A DNA stretch of 64,000 nucleotides. Origin: Deltaproteobacteria bacterium. GTDB taxonomy: Bacteria > Desulfobacterota > Binatia > Binatales > Binataceae. The position numbers and the translations under genes are program-made. This document shows, one piece after another, positions 47,131 through 57,295 of the stretch. Below the pieces are notes generated by a model. The model was given only the letters and a program-made list of their open reading frames with translations. It ran no database searches and was not told the origin of the DNA. The stretch is taken from the NCBI GenBank assembly GCA_021780755.1, contig JAJXYF010000029.1:62001-126000 (forward strand), in the 5' to 3' direction. The first letter of the stretch is position 1, and each line of letters begins with the position of its first letter.

Positions 47131-48060
47131 TCAGTTGATGCAGTTTTGCGGATCGACGGCGCCGAATTGCGCCTCGGCGAACCAATAGTTAGCGGCGCAA
47201 TCCGAATTCACATCGAAGAGATCCAGCTTATCGTTCTCCGCGGCCGCAATGTTGACGACGCGATTGAAGTTATCGCCGAGGTCGATCGCGACGCCGTATT
47301 GCTGGACGCCGCTGCTGAAAATTCCAGCGACGCCCGAGAACAGATAATTATAATTGCTCGCCAGAGAACCGCGCGGGCACGAACCCCGCGGGCCCGCGGC
47401 CGAGCAGCCGAGATAGATTCCGGCCAGCGCGTTGCTCTGAACCGTGAAGTTGCCGACGCTGTTGTGGCTCGAACTCTGCATCCAGACGCCGAATCTGCCG
47501 TTATCGAAAATCGTCGGCATTTGCAGAACGTTATAGCCGCCGCCCGCGATCCGGACGCCGTCGTTTAGATTGTTGGCCGCGGAAAAATTCGACAGGTCCG
47601 CCTGCTGCACGTGATTGAGCAGGACGCCGGCGTCGGTATTTGACAGCGCGATGAAATTATCGGCCAATGCGCCGAGCGCGTCGATCTGGATGCCCACGCC
47701 GAAGGTCTGGATGGTCGCGCCGTTGCCCTCAATGAAGGCCTTGACGGCGGTCTTCATGACGTGAACTCCGACCGCGTCGGTCGCGCCGATGAGGTGAAAG
47801 CGGTTGAGATTGAGCGACACATTGGGGGCGGTGATAACGAGGCAATCGCCGGCCGACGGCGATGACGCGATAAGATCGCTATCGACCTCGTAGAGGCCGG
47901 CCTTGGTAATTTTCTGGCATGCGGTGATCGAAATCGGCGGCTGCGCGAATGCGGGCGCGGGCAATATGGCAGCGACGGCCGCGAGCAGGATCGCAAGAAC
48001 CGCGGGCCGGGAGCCGATGGCGCTGCCGGGCCAGATCGAGACTCGCCCGATCACTGGCAT
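47131..48060 (-). CDS. Secreted right-handed beta-helix repeat protein
   Basis: About 309 residues from ATG 48060, with a signal peptide ending APAFA before QPPISITACQ. Repeating short strands such as DNFIALSNTDAGVLLNHV, ADLSNFSAANNLNDGVRIA and SVGNFTVQSNALAGIYLG, with Asn at turns, indicate a parallel beta-helix of the pectate-lyase-like type. Several Cys suggest disulfides (CSAAGPRGSC, CAANYW). No catalytic site is evident. Likely periplasmic or surface-exposed. Confidence 0.8.
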   Translation of the reverse strand: MPVIGRVSIWPGSAIGSRPAVLAILLAAVAAILPAPAFAQPPISITACQKITKAGLYEVDSDLIASSPSAGDCLVITAPNVSLNLNRFHLIGATDAVGVHVMKTAVKAFIEGNGATIQTFGVGIQIDALGALADNFIALSNTDAGVLLNHVQQADLSNFSAANNLNDGVRIAGGGYNVLQMPTIFDNGRFGVWMQSSSHNSVGNFTVQSNALAGIYLGCSAAGPRGSCPRGSLASNYNYLFSGVAGIFSSGVQQYGVAIDLGDNFNRVVNIAAAENDKLDLFDVNSDCAANYWFAEAQFGAVDPQNCIN

Positions 48061-48114
48061 GATAGTTTGTTTTGCAATTTTTTTTGAAAATCGCGCCGGA
48101 CACGGGATGCGCAA

Positions 48115-48570
48115 ACTCTAATTTAGAAGCCCTATGCTTTGTCATAGCACGACTCGGATGTCGGTGGGCAGTAGCAAAGCTAAGCTAGTGGAAGAATTTA
48201 ACGCCAGGTTGGTGTGGCTGGGCCTGAACGGCGAAGGTCGCGTTTTCGAAGGTGAAATCAAGGTCGATGGGGCGGGTCGCGTCATCCACTGTAGTTGTAG
48301 TTGTGGGCACTGTAGTTGTGGGGCCGACGGCACGGCAGGTGGTGAGCAAGCATGGCTACGTCCACCGACAGACGGTCCTGGCATGTCCCGCGTGGAATCG
48401 GAGGCTGAGACTTGACTTGAGGCATTCCTGGATTGTGGATTGTGTAAAAAAAATGTTCGCAGATAAATTGCGCGGTTCGATGATGCTTCCTGCGGTAGCA
48501 TCGCAAAACTAATAGTAGCATAGCGGCCGCACGCCGGCAAACAGGCCTTAAGTCGCCTGGTTTCAGATCG
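48115..48570. other. Intergenic stretch upstream of the beta-helix gene and after ruvB
   Basis: No gene I can support; a 93-codon plus frame at 48134-48415 has Cys/Gly-rich low-complexity content from a local gtagttgtag repeat (48291-48320). An A-tract (aaaaaaaa at about 48446) and AT-rich bases occur. Promoter sequences for the beta-helix gene should lie near 48060-48130. Confidence 0.4.
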
Positions 48571-49722
48571 TCAGAGCAAGGGGCCGCGGCGGGTGCGGCC
48601 GAGGTGGGTGTAGGCGCGCGGGGTGGCGACGCGGCCGCGGGCGGTGCGCGCGACGAAACCTTCCTGCAACAGGTAGGGTTCGTAAACTTCGCCGATGGTG
48701 TCGGCCTCTTCGCCGACGGCCGCGGCGAGACTCTCGACGCCGACCGGACCGCCGTCGAATTTGTCGATGATCGCGGCGAGGATCGCGCGGTCCATGCGAT
48801 CGAAGCCGCAGGCGTCGATTTCGAGTAGTTCGAGGGCGGCGAGCGCGACCTCGCGAGTGACGATCGCGGCGTCGTTGACCTGGGCGAAGTCGCGCACCCG
48901 GCGGAGCAGGCGATTGGCGATGCGGGGTGTACCGCGCGAGCGGCCGGCAAGCTCATCGGCGCCGTGGTCGTCGAGACGCACGTTGAGCAGGCGGGCGGAC
49001 CGGCGAACGATCTCGCTCAAATCCGCGCGGTCATAAAAAGCGAGATGAAAATGCTGGCCGAAGCGATCGCGCAGCGGCGAACTCAGAAGTCCCGAGCGCG
49101 TGGTGGCGCCGATCAGCGTAAACGGTTTTACCGCCAAGCGCATCGAGCGCGCCCCCGGTCCTTTGCCGACGACGATGTTGAGTTCGAAATCCTCCATCGC
49201 GGGATAGAGGATTTCCTCGATCTGGCGGGCGAGGCGGTGAATCTCGTCGATGAAGAGCACGTCGCCCTCGTCGAGATCGTTGACGATGGCGGCGAGGTCG
49301 CCGGCGCGCTCGATGGCGGGACCGGAGGTAGCGCGCAGATTGACGCCGAGTTCGCGCGCGATGATGTGCGCGAGCGAGGTTTTGCCGAGTCCCGGGGGTC
49401 CGGCGAAGAGCACGTGATCGAGCACTTCACCGCGCTGGCGCGCCGCGTCGATCGACATCCCGAGGATTTTCTTGAGGCGCTCCTGACCGATGAAATCGTC
49501 GAGCGAGCGCGGGCGCAGTGAAAGGTCGAAGACGACCTCTTCCTCGACGGCGGCCGGCGATTCCAGAGGTGCGCGATCGCGATCGCGCACCGCGTGAGGC
49601 TTGCGTGCGGCTTTCGGTGGCGATGCATTCGCGGCCTGGCCGGGAGCCGCGCCGGCGGCAAACGCGGAATCGATCTCCACGTCCGCGGGTTCCGCGATTT
49701 CGATTTCGTCCTTACTTTTCAC
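48571..49722 (-). CDS. ruvB: Holliday junction branch migration ATPase RuvB
   Basis: 383 residues: a ~60-residue disordered extension, then [18 protein letters not shown], Walker [14 protein letters not shown], Walker [12 protein letters not shown], sensor [17 protein letters not shown] and the winged-helix C-terminus. Forms hexameric motors on RuvA-bound junctions. Its start overlaps the ruvA stop by 11 bp. Confidence 0.97.
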   Translation of the reverse strand: MKSKDEIEIAEPADVEIDSAFAAGAAPGQAANASPPKAARKPHAVRDRDRAPLESPAAVEEEVVFDLSLRPRSLDDFIGQERLKKILGMSIDAARQRGEVLDHVLFAGPPGLGKTSLAHIIARELGVNLRATSGPAIERAGDLAAIVNDLDEGDVLFIDEIHRLARQIEEILYPAMEDFELNIVVGKGPGARSMRLAVKPFTLIGATTRSGLLSSPLRDRFGQHFHLAFYDRADLSEIVRRSARLLNVRLDDHGADELAGRSRGTPRIANRLLRRVRDFAQVNDAAIVTREVALAALELLEIDACGFDRMDRAILAAIIDKFDGGPVGVESLAAAVGEEADTIGEVYEPYLLQEGFVARTARGRVATPRAYTHLGRTRRGPLL

Positions 49723-50329
49723 CGAGCAGCACCGCGAGCGACTTTCGGATCAGCGCTTCGAGTCCTTCTTGCGCGTCCGGGGCGCCGATCGAATCGACCG
49801 CGCGCTTGGCTTCGACCGGCTTATAGCCGAGGTTGACCAGCGCCGACAGCGCGTCGTCGAGCATCGCGTTGGCGCCAGCGTGGCCGTTGACGGCGATGTT
49901 CGGACGTTCGGTCACGGCGAGATTGAGCGCGGAGATCTTGTCGCGCAATTCACGCACGCAGCGCTCGGCAACCTTGGGGCCGACGCCGGGGACCGCGTCG
50001 ATACGATCGACATCCTCCTGGGTAATCGCGTCAACCAAATCCTCGGGCGAGAGCACCGACAGAATCGCCAGCGCGAGCTTGGGACCGACGTGCTGGACGC
50101 CGAGCAGCAGATCGAAGGCTTGCTTTTCGGGTGCGGTCGCAAAGCCGTAGAGCGTGATCGAATCTTCGCGGACGACCTGGCGAATTTCGAGATCCACCGC
50201 AGTGCCAATGGCGGGGATGCGGTAGTAGGTCGCGAGCGGGATGAAGACCTCGTAGCCGACGCCGCCGGTATCGACGACGAGGCGGCCGGCCTCGCGAACT
50301 TTGACCCGCCCAGAAAGCGACGCGATCAC
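49712..50329 (-). CDS. ruvA: Holliday junction DNA-binding subunit RuvA
   Basis: 205 residues. The N-terminal OB fold ([30 protein letters not shown] in sequence) is followed by helix-hairpin-helix motifs ([36 protein letters not shown]) and the C-terminal RuvB-binding domain ([16 protein letters not shown]). Overlaps ruvC by four bases. Confidence 0.97.
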   Translation of the reverse strand: MIASLSGRVKVREAGRLVVDTGGVGYEVFIPLATYYRIPAIGTAVDLEIRQVVREDSITLYGFATAPEKQAFDLLLGVQHVGPKLALAILSVLSPEDLVDAITQEDVDRIDAVPGVGPKVAERCVRELRDKISALNLAVTERPNIAVNGHAGANAMLDDALSALVNLGYKPVEAKRAVDSIGAPDAQEGLEALIRKSLAVLLGEK

Positions 50330-50880
50330 GGCTTGGCTCCCGCAAGTGAGACTGAGCGGACGGGGCGCCGCGGCAACGCCTTGCGCGGCGGCGGCAATGG
50401 CCGTGGCATTTTAGCGCGGAAGAGATGGCAGAGTGAGATCGCGAGGGCGTCGGTGGCGTCTTCGGCGAGATCGTCGGGAACGCTCGCACCGATCGTGCGC
50501 TGGACCATCTCTTTGACTTGCCGTTTGTCGGCGTGGCCGTAGCCGGCGATCGAGAGCTTCACGTCGTTGGGGGTGTACTCGAACAGTTCGAGTCCGCGAT
50601 GCGCCGCCGCCAGCATCACCATCGCGCGCGCCTCGCCAAGCTTGAACGCACTCTGGATGTTGACCGCGACGAAGCTGCGCTCGAGGCTGATGGCGTCGGG
50701 CGTGTGGGCGTCGATCACGGTAATCAATTTTTCGTAGATGGCGGCGAGCCGGGCCGGGCCGCGCAGCGTGCCCGCGCGGATCGTTCCGGCAGTGACGTAG
50801 GCCAGCACACTGCCGCGATCGACTATGCCGAACCCGGTGACCGCGTTGCCCGGGTCCACTCCAAGTACGCGCATTCCCAC
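50326..50880 (-). CDS. ruvC: Holliday junction resolvase RuvC
   Basis: 184 residues. Catalytic acids are in VLGVDPGNAVTGFGIVD (first Asp), SLERSFVAVN (Glu) and DATDALAISLCH (last Asp pair); YGHADKRQVKEMVQ matches the DNA-binding loop. It cuts junctions processed by RuvAB. Preceded by yebC on the same strand, the common order. Confidence 0.96.
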   Translation of the reverse strand: MGMRVLGVDPGNAVTGFGIVDRGSVLAYVTAGTIRAGTLRGPARLAAIYEKLITVIDAHTPDAISLERSFVAVNIQSAFKLGEARAMVMLAAAHRGLELFEYTPNDVKLSIAGYGHADKRQVKEMVQRTIGASVPDDLAEDATDALAISLCHLFRAKMPRPLPPPRKALPRRPVRSVSLAGAKP

Positions 50881-50971
50881 ACCTCGACCACCACCGCTAC
50901 TGACTATTCGTCTTTCCGCGATTCCCGCTGGATCCCGCGGTCGATTACCCGCGGCGCCGCCGTCGATCGGC

Positions 50972-51724
50972 CTACGCGGCCGAGAATTGCGCCATCACTT
51001 CGTCATCGATATCGAAATTGGACGATACGCTCTGGACGTCGTCGTGATCTTCAAGCTCTTCCATCATCTTGAGGACCTGCTCGGCGGCGCGGCCCGAAAC
51101 CTTGACGGTGTTCTCGGGCATCATGGTGATTTCAGCACCCACCATCGCAATGCCGGCCTTTTCAATCGCGTCGCGCACGGTTTGAAACTTCTCCGGCGCG
51201 GTCATCACCTGGTAGCCGTCTTCTTCGCTGAGGACATCGTCGGCACCCGCGTCGAGCGCCAATTCGATCAGCTTGTCCTCGTCAGCGGCGCCCTTTTCGA
51301 CCGAGATCACGCCGCGCTTTTTGAACATCCACGCGACACATCCGGACTCGCCGAGGTTGCCACCGTGGCGGGAGAGGATGAAGCGGAGTTCGGCGACGAC
51401 GCGATTGCGATTGTCGGTGAAGACGTCGATTATGACGGCGACGCCGCCGGCACCATAACCCTCGTAAACGATCTGTTCGAGCTGGCCGCCACCCAGCTCG
51501 CCGGTGCCCTTTTTGATCGCGCGATCGATGTTGTCGTTGGGCATCGATTGCTGGCGGGCAGTGAGCACCGCGGTGCGCAGGCGCGGATTGGCGTTGATGT
51601 CGCCGCCGCCGAGGCGCGCCGCGATGGTGATTTCCTTGATCAGCTTGGTGAAGAGTTTGCCGCGCTTGGCGTCGCGCGCACCCTTCTTATGCTTGATCGA
51701 GCTCCACTTGGAATGACCTGACAT
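50972..51724 (-). CDS. yebC: YebC/PmpR-family protein
   Basis: 250 residues from ATG 51724, with GGAGG eight bases upstream. [20 protein letters not shown], the family's fixed N-terminus, is followed by [16 protein letters not shown] and [21 protein letters not shown]. Family members act as transcription regulators or, more recently shown, as translation factors easing proline-rich stalls. Upstream of ruvCAB. Confidence 0.97.
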   Translation of the reverse strand: MSGHSKWSSIKHKKGARDAKRGKLFTKLIKEITIAARLGGGDINANPRLRTAVLTARQQSMPNDNIDRAIKKGTGELGGGQLEQIVYEGYGAGGVAVIIDVFTDNRNRVVAELRFILSRHGGNLGESGCVAWMFKKRGVISVEKGAADEDKLIELALDAGADDVLSEEDGYQVMTAPEKFQTVRDAIEKAGIAMVGAEITMMPENTVKVSGRAAEQVLKMMEELEDHDDVQSVSSNFDIDDEVMAQFSAA

Positions 51725-51851
51725 GACTTGAGCCTCCGGGGCCGCCCTGATTTGGCGATTCCCGTCCGCACGCAGAGTAGCATAGACGGCGGGCGCGGGG
51801 GGAGTGCGGGATGCGCGGCACGCCGCGATCGCATCGCGGCCTGGCATCCTG

Positions 51852-51875
51852 ATGTACCTGCTTATGTACCTGGTT
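51852..51875 (+). repeat. Paired 12-bp direct repeats between divergent genes
   Basis: atgtacctgctt and atgtacctggtt stand head to tail with no gap, about 20 bp before the lipoprotein start and 130 bp before yebC. A 12-bp period is close to one helical turn. They might be operator sites; no known consensus is matched. Confidence 0.45.
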
Positions 51876-51895
51876 ATGATATTTGATGGTCGGCG

Positions 51896-52411
51896 ATGAA
51901 GCGTTTGTACCTTTGCCTCCTGCTGACGCTGGCCGCGGCCGGCTGTTTTTATCCACCAACGGAAAAGCCGGTGGCGGACGCGACGAACCAGATCACGCTC
52001 GCCCTGCCCTTCGACCTCGCGTGGGAGGCGGTGCACACGGTGATTGCGGACAACGGTTTTCGGATTATCGCGGAGGACCCGAATAACGGGATTATCGAGA
52101 CGCAGGCGGCCACCGGCTTTAGCCTGAAGGATGCGGATTGCGGCGAGTTGCGAGGAATCGCGGCCAAGTATCGCGCCCAGCCCGACGCGGGGTCGTCGGC
52201 GGTCTATAATTTCGCGGTCAAGCCGCAAGGCAACGAGGCGAGCGTGGTCGTGGTGCAGGCGGTCTTCACGTCGTCGCTGCACGTCCCGATGCATCCGATG
52301 CGTGACGAGAATTGCCTTTCACGCGGGACGCAGGAGGCGCGGCTGTTCAAGGAGATCGAGGCGCAAGCGCATAAAGAGCACCGGCCGGAGTTCAAACCAC
52401 CGACCGGATAG
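51896..52411 (+). CDS. Hypothetical lipoprotein
   Basis: 171 residues. [17 protein letters not shown] is a lipoprotein signal with lipobox LAAAGC. The mature part begins with [33 protein letters not shown], a pattern like NlpC-type or DUF3568-like small lipoproteins that share a BamC-like beta fold; that likeness is inference. Located on the periplasmic side of a membrane. Divergent from yebC. Confidence 0.75.
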   Translation: MKRLYLCLLLTLAAAGCFYPPTEKPVADATNQITLALPFDLAWEAVHTVIADNGFRIIAEDPNNGIIETQAATGFSLKDADCGELRGIAAKYRAQPDAGSSAVYNFAVKPQGNEASVVVVQAVFTSSLHVPMHPMRDENCLSRGTQEARLFKEIEAQAHKEHRPEFKPPTG

Positions 52412-52524
52412 GAGCATCGATTAACGCTCTGGAAATTTCGTCCCCGGCTAACACTTGCGCTGATCGGATCGGTCGAGCGACACGAGCGTCAAAAATCGAA
52501 AAAACAGCCGGAAGCATCAGGGGG

Positions 52525-53235
52525 TCACGCGATGCTGGTGCTGAAGAGCCACCAGCCGGCGGCGGCAAGAATAATGAACATGACGAAGACGGCGACGAGG
52601 CTCCAGGCATGGCCGATGGGGCCGGTGACCTCGCCCTTGCGGATTTGCTCGAGATCGAAGACGTGCTGCGCGCCCGGGGGCGGGCCGCTGATCCTGATCA
52701 CGCTGGCACGGCGAAAGAAGGCCTTGCCGCGGTTCAGGTTCATGAAGCCGCCGAGCCGCAGGGCCACGTCAACGTCGCCGCCTTTTGGGCCGACGCGCAG
52801 ATAGAAGCCGAGCCTGGTCCAATCGTTGGTGCGCCTGAGATCGGCCGACATGATGCTGTCCTCGAGCACGCTGATGCTGGCTCCATTGAAAAAGGGCAGG
52901 ATTTTATCGGTGCGCGCTTCGACGCTGAAGTAATACCATCCGGGACCGAGCGGCAGGGTCTGCACCCAGCGCGCGTCGTTGTCGTGATGAGTATCGATTT
53001 CGACTTCCGCGGGTTGGCCGGCGGTGGGTCGAATCCAGTTGAATTCCGTGGCGGTCGGCGAGAGCACCCACGCGTCAACGCGCCAACCATCGCACGAAGT
53101 ACCCGAGCCGCGCGCGAAGTCGCCGTTGTTGAGGAGGTTGGCGGGAGCCGCGAGCACCTGGCGAGGCACGAGCGTCACGAGCAGCATCGCGGTCGCGACG
53201 GCAATCGTGCAGGCGGCTGCGCGTATGATTATCAT
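52525..53235 (-). CDS. Secreted/anchored carbohydrate-binding-like protein
   Basis: About 236 residues from ATG 53235: signal peptide (CTIAVATAMLLVTLVPRQVLA), then LLNNGDFARGSG...GWRVDAW, a start typical of galactose-binding-like beta-sandwich (CBM) domains, and a C-terminal membrane helix (WSLVAVFVMFIILAAAGWWL). It probably sits outside the inner membrane. It directly follows the fused glycosyltransferase gene on the same strand (74 bp gap), so a joint role in glycan or glycoprotein handling is possible. Confidence 0.65.
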   Translation of the reverse strand: MIIIRAAACTIAVATAMLLVTLVPRQVLAAPANLLNNGDFARGSGTSCDGWRVDAWVLSPTATEFNWIRPTAGQPAEVEIDTHHDNDARWVQTLPLGPGWYYFSVEARTDKILPFFNGASISVLEDSIMSADLRRTNDWTRLGFYLRVGPKGGDVDVALRLGGFMNLNRGKAFFRRASVIRISGPPPGAQHVFDLEQIRKGEVTGPIGHAWSLVAVFVMFIILAAAGWWLFSTSIA

Positions 53236-53309
53236 GCGGCTGATTATGCGCGCGAACCGCTGGCCCAGAATTGGTCCGACAGTGCGTGCGATGTTGCGCG
53301 CGATCACGA

Positions 53310-56300
53310 TCAGATCCAATTCCGCAGCCCCGGCCCTTCGAACCACATGCGCGCGTAGTAGCCGGCGCGCGTGATCGGCATCGCGATCCATATCGGCAGG
53401 TAGTAGATGAAAATGGCCAGCGCACATCCGAGAAATGCGACGCAGACATAACGGCCGCTGAGCTTGGGCCGCCGCCGGAGCGGAATCCACGCGATGGTCA
53501 GCAACAGCACGAGGGGCAGGCCGACGACGGGTTGGGCGCTTGCGGAGAGGAAAGCCGGCTTGAGCGAGACCGCGATATGGCCGAGGCCGATGGCAAGCGC
53601 CGGTATCAAGGTGAGCAAGAGGGCGAAGGTTTCCCAGAACTCGCAGTCGCCTTGCCAGAAATCGGAGAGCACCGCGGCCAGCGCGAGATAGCCAATATAG
53701 ACCGACGGCATATAGTGATAGAGAAATAGTATTCGGCCGATTGGAATCCAGATTACATAGTTCGCCAAATAGCCAATTACGATGAAGGCACGGGTCAGGT
53801 TGGGCCGTTCGATGGCGCGAATGGCGGTGATCGTCATCGCGGGAATTACGCCCCACCAAAGGATTGGATTGCCGGCGCCCCAGATGGTCGCAACGTCGCC
53901 CTGGTCGGGAAAATTCTGCCAATAGGCGACCGGCCGCAGCATCATCGGCCAACTCCACCAGGGCGAGGCATAGGGATGGGTGGCGGTGGAGACACTCTTT
54001 TCGTACCAGATCACGTCCTTGTAGTAGTGAAAGAGATCAGAGATACCGCCCCACCATCCGAGGTAGTAGTGCGGCAGAAAGCAGGCGAGGTAGAAGACGG
54101 ACGCAATTCCACCGAGCATCAGGACCGCGCCCGCGATGCGGCGGTCGCGCACGTCCTGGTTAACCGCGATGGGCCCCGCCGGCGGGCGACGCGCCAGGGT
54201 GTACACGACAAATCCGGTGACCAGCAAAAAGGTTACCGCCGGCACGTAAAGTTTTGAGCCCAGGCACAGGCCGAGCGAGACGCCCAGAAAGACCAGGGTG
54301 CGGCGCCGGTCGCGCCAATCGGGATTCTGGATAAAGCGGAACATCAGGAGGTAGGAGATGGCGGCGAAGGTGAGGTACACGATATCGATAACGGCAATAC
54401 GTGAATCGACGAGGAAAAAGCCGTCGGAGAGCACGAAGCCGGCGGCCAGCGCGGCAGCGAGGCGCGCACGGAACATGCGGCGTCCGAGCAGATAGGTGAC
54501 GCCGGAGAGGATCGTGCCCATGGTCGCGACGCCGAGGCGCCACGCCCACGGAACATCGCCAAAGAGTTTGATGCCGAGCGCGATGAGTAACTTGGCGAGC
54601 GGCGGATGCGGATCGAGGAAGGTCTCGCCGCGCAGGTAATGGCGCGCCTGACCGACGAAATGAACTTCGTCGAAGACCAGTTCATTGGGATGGTTGAGGT
54701 TCCAGAAGCGCAGCACCGCGGCGACCGCGAGCACCAGGACCATCAGGATGGTATCGATGCGCATCCACGGAAAGGGCTCGAAGGTGGCGGGTGGCGGCGG
54801 CCCCAGCCATCCGCCGCGCGCGGCGATCGGCGGGCCCGCGGCTGCGCGCTTCGCGGCAGCCGCCGCTTTTCCGGACGCCTTGGTCCCCTTCCCCGCAGCC
54901 GTCTTCATTTCAGTCAGATTGGCTCCTGCCAGCTTGTCCTCCGCCAGATCCGCGCTGGCTTGCGCCCAGGCGTAGGCGATGACGGTCGCGAACGCGATCA
55001 GGTTAAGCAGTGACGCGGCCATCGCCAGCCGATCGCGCGAATCGAGGAAAATCGCCAACTGCAACGCGTGCAGCACGTACGCGAGGTTGAACAGGCAGGT
55101 CATCGTCAGCAGAACGAAGACCGCCATCATCGCGGGCGCGGTCAGCGCGAGCGGCACCGCCAGCACTAGCGCGGCATAAAAGTACCGCTCGTGCATGCGG
55201 GGCGCCAGCATGCAGAATCCGAACATCGCGAGAAACGAGACGAGCAGGAGATTGCGGCGATCGGGCGCGCGCCAGAGCAGCCACGCGACGAACGCGTAGA
55301 GGAGCACCAGCGCCGTCATCCCGAGCGCGAAATACGAGATGCCGAAGATGGTTTGCGCATCGGGTATGCGCAAGCCGCCGATCAGCGCCATCAGGTTGAA
55401 CGCGTTGACGGAGGTCTCGTGGTAGTAGGCGGCGCCGCTGAGATAGAGATTCGGCAGCCAGCTCCACGGATGGCCGATTTGAAACGGCGCGGCGCCGACG
55501 ACGACGACGGCCACAAACGCCATCGCGGAGCGCCACCATTTGCGCGGCTCAAGATGCAGCAGCGTCCACAGGCCGAGCACCGGCATCAACGAGAGCGCCT
55601 GCGGCTTGATCAGGACGGCAAGGGCAGCGAGCGCCCAGCCGACTTCGAATTCGTCCTCAAGGATCATCGCGAGGCTGAGAAAGAGCGCGAGCGCAAGCGG
55701 GGAATCGGTCTGCCCCCACACCACGGAATCGAACAGTAAGGCCGGATTGAGCGCGATCAGGGCGAGCGCGATCCAGGCTGAACGCGCACCCCGCAGACGG
55801 CGGACGAACAGGTACATCGCGAGCGCGAGCGCAAAGTCGCCGAGCAGCGGCGGGAACTGGACGATGACTTTGAGGGCGAGGCCACCGTCGATGCCGAGCC
55901 CGTTGGCCAACGCTCCGGCGGCCCACAGCGCGTAGAGATAGGCCGGCGGATAATCGAGGAAGTAGCCTTCCTGGTAGGTCCGCGCGGGACCGACGAAGGC
56001 GACCTTCATCGCCCACGCTTCGTAGGTGCCGAGGTCCACGCCGAAGCCGGTAAACAGCGACAGCGCAAACGCCTTGATCACGAGCAGCGAGGTGAGCAGA
56101 AAGAGGACGCGCTTGAGATCGCGGTCGCGTTCGCGGACCAGTGGGCGGGCGAGGAGCCAGAATGCGCAGCACGGCAACGCCGCCAGGATTGCTCCGGCGA
56201 CCACGCCCGCGAGTTTACCGGTGACCGGAGACCCGGGCGGGCCGGCGCCATAGGCGTACGCAAAGGCGAGCCGCGGCATCGCAAGCGCGGCGATCGCGAT

Positions 56301-56363
56301 TGCGAGCGGAAGCTTGATCGGGCCGAGCGCGATCGGCGACGGCGCGTTAGTCGAACGCGTCAT
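53310..56363 (-). CDS. Fused two-module GT-C glycosyltransferase (N-terminal GT-C plus PMT-like)
   Basis: About 1017 residues from ATG 56363. The first ~480 residues are a polytopic GT-C module (FGVDLGTYEAWAMKVAF, YFLDYPPAYLYALWAAGAL). A charged Ala/Lys-rich linker (~490-545) leads to a second polytopic module with the protein O-mannosyltransferase signature PNELVFDEVHFVGQARHYL then GETFLDPHPPLAKLLIALG and the PMT C-terminal segment WWGGISDLFHYYKDVIWYEK. PMTs use polyprenyl-phosphate sugar donors at the outer side of the membrane. Most bacterial PMTs are ~500 residues, so this is a fusion; no frameshift or stop separates the halves. Confidence 0.9.
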   Translation of the reverse strand: MTRSTNAPSPIALGPIKLPLAIAIAALAMPRLAFAYAYGAGPPGSPVTGKLAGVVAGAILAALPCCAFWLLARPLVRERDRDLKRVLFLLTSLLVIKAFALSLFTGFGVDLGTYEAWAMKVAFVGPARTYQEGYFLDYPPAYLYALWAAGALANGLGIDGGLALKVIVQFPPLLGDFALALAMYLFVRRLRGARSAWIALALIALNPALLFDSVVWGQTDSPLALALFLSLAMILEDEFEVGWALAALAVLIKPQALSLMPVLGLWTLLHLEPRKWWRSAMAFVAVVVVGAAPFQIGHPWSWLPNLYLSGAAYYHETSVNAFNLMALIGGLRIPDAQTIFGISYFALGMTALVLLYAFVAWLLWRAPDRRNLLLVSFLAMFGFCMLAPRMHERYFYAALVLAVPLALTAPAMMAVFVLLTMTCLFNLAYVLHALQLAIFLDSRDRLAMAASLLNLIAFATVIAYAWAQASADLAEDKLAGANLTEMKTAAGKGTKASGKAAAAAKRAAAGPPIAARGGWLGPPPPATFEPFPWMRIDTILMVLVLAVAAVLRFWNLNHPNELVFDEVHFVGQARHYLRGETFLDPHPPLAKLLIALGIKLFGDVPWAWRLGVATMGTILSGVTYLLGRRMFRARLAAALAAGFVLSDGFFLVDSRIAVIDIVYLTFAAISYLLMFRFIQNPDWRDRRRTLVFLGVSLGLCLGSKLYVPAVTFLLVTGFVVYTLARRPPAGPIAVNQDVRDRRIAGAVLMLGGIASVFYLACFLPHYYLGWWGGISDLFHYYKDVIWYEKSVSTATHPYASPWWSWPMMLRPVAYWQNFPDQGDVATIWGAGNPILWWGVIPAMTITAIRAIERPNLTRAFIVIGYLANYVIWIPIGRILFLYHYMPSVYIGYLALAAVLSDFWQGDCEFWETFALLLTLIPALAIGLGHIAVSLKPAFLSASAQPVVGLPLVLLLTIAWIPLRRRPKLSGRYVCVAFLGCALAIFIYYLPIWIAMPITRAGYYARMWFEGPGLRNWI

Positions 56364-56609
56364 CTGATGAATGTGGCGAATGCATAAATCTATCGGCGTC
56401 AGACTAGCGCGCACCGCCTCCTCCGGCCCATCGCACAGCGATGCCCGTCGCACGCCAGCGTCCCAGCAGTAAAGCGACGACCGCATCCGGCGCGCTGATA
56501 ACATAGCGCACGGTGAATCGTAGATCAGCGACCGAAACGCGCGGCGGTTGCAACTGGCGGGTGCGGCGGTCGGCGATCTATGATTGCGCGAGGCAAGGGA
56601 GGCCATCGC

Positions 56610-57272
56610 ATGAAACTCGTTCACGCCACTTGGGAACCGGCCGGCGCCGGTCCGTATCCGACCATTTTCGCTATGCACGGATGGGGATCCAACGCGATGG
56701 ACCTGCAAGGGCTGGCGCCCTTCGTCGCCGACGGCCGCTTCCTGGTGATCTGTCCGCAAGGATCGTTCGAGGTCGAAATCGGCGCGATCAACGGTTACGG
56801 CTGGTACCAGATGCGGCCGGGCACGCAGCCCGATCCGGAAAAGGTCGATGCGGCGGTCGATGAGTTGCGCGAGTTCCTCGACCAGGCTTGCGCGCGCTAT
56901 CCGGTCGATCCCAGCAAGATCGTGGTGGCGGGATTCAGCCAGGGCGGCATGATGGCGTATAGCCTCGCGATGCGCTGGCCGGAGCGGTTCGCCGCGCTGG
57001 TGGGAATCGCGACGGCTTTTCCCGAGCGCCTCACGAGCCTGGTCACGAATCACGAGGCGGTTCAGCGACTGCCCACGATGGTCCAGCACGGACGCGCCGA
57101 CCAGGCGATCGATATGGCACGCGCGCGCAAATCGGTCGAGGCGCTGCGCGAGTTGAAGGTGCCGGTGACATTTCGCGAATACGATTGCGGCCACGAGGTC
57201 GCGGCCGACGGCGTGCGCGATCTTTCCGCCTTCCTGATCGACAAGGTGGCGGGGCCGGTCAAGCGGCCGTAG
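56610..57272 (+). CDS. Phospholipase/carboxylesterase-type serine hydrolase
   Basis: 220 residues from ATG 56610 (GGGAGG seven bases upstream). Alpha/beta-hydrolase fold: oxyanion HGWGSNAMDL, nucleophile elbow GFSQGGMMAYSLAM, Asp in HGRADQAIDM, and His in DCGHEVAADG. Cytosolic short-chain or acyl-protein esterase type. The next gene, mazG, follows 23 bp later. Confidence 0.92.
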   Translation: MKLVHATWEPAGAGPYPTIFAMHGWGSNAMDLQGLAPFVADGRFLVICPQGSFEVEIGAINGYGWYQMRPGTQPDPEKVDAAVDELREFLDQACARYPVDPSKIVVAGFSQGGMMAYSLAMRWPERFAALVGIATAFPERLTSLVTNHEAVQRLPTMVQHGRADQAIDMARARKSVEALRELKVPVTFREYDCGHEVAADGVRDLSAFLIDKVAGPVKRP

Positions 57273-57295
57273 CTTGCGATGGTGGATTTTCGCGC

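Noticed and set aside
48134-48415. 93-codon plus ORF with CSCSCGHCSCG
   Set aside because: The Cys motif comes from a short gtagttgtag-type DNA repeat; no ribosome site and no further protein-like features.
51940-51960. DnaA-box-like ttatccacc
   Set aside because: One mismatch to TTATCCACA, single, and inside the lipoprotein gene; not evidence for an origin.
56364-57194. N-terminal extension of the fused glycosyltransferase frame
   Set aside because: Reads antisense to the esterase gene with no hydrophobic helices; the start at 56363 is followed at once by membrane helices.
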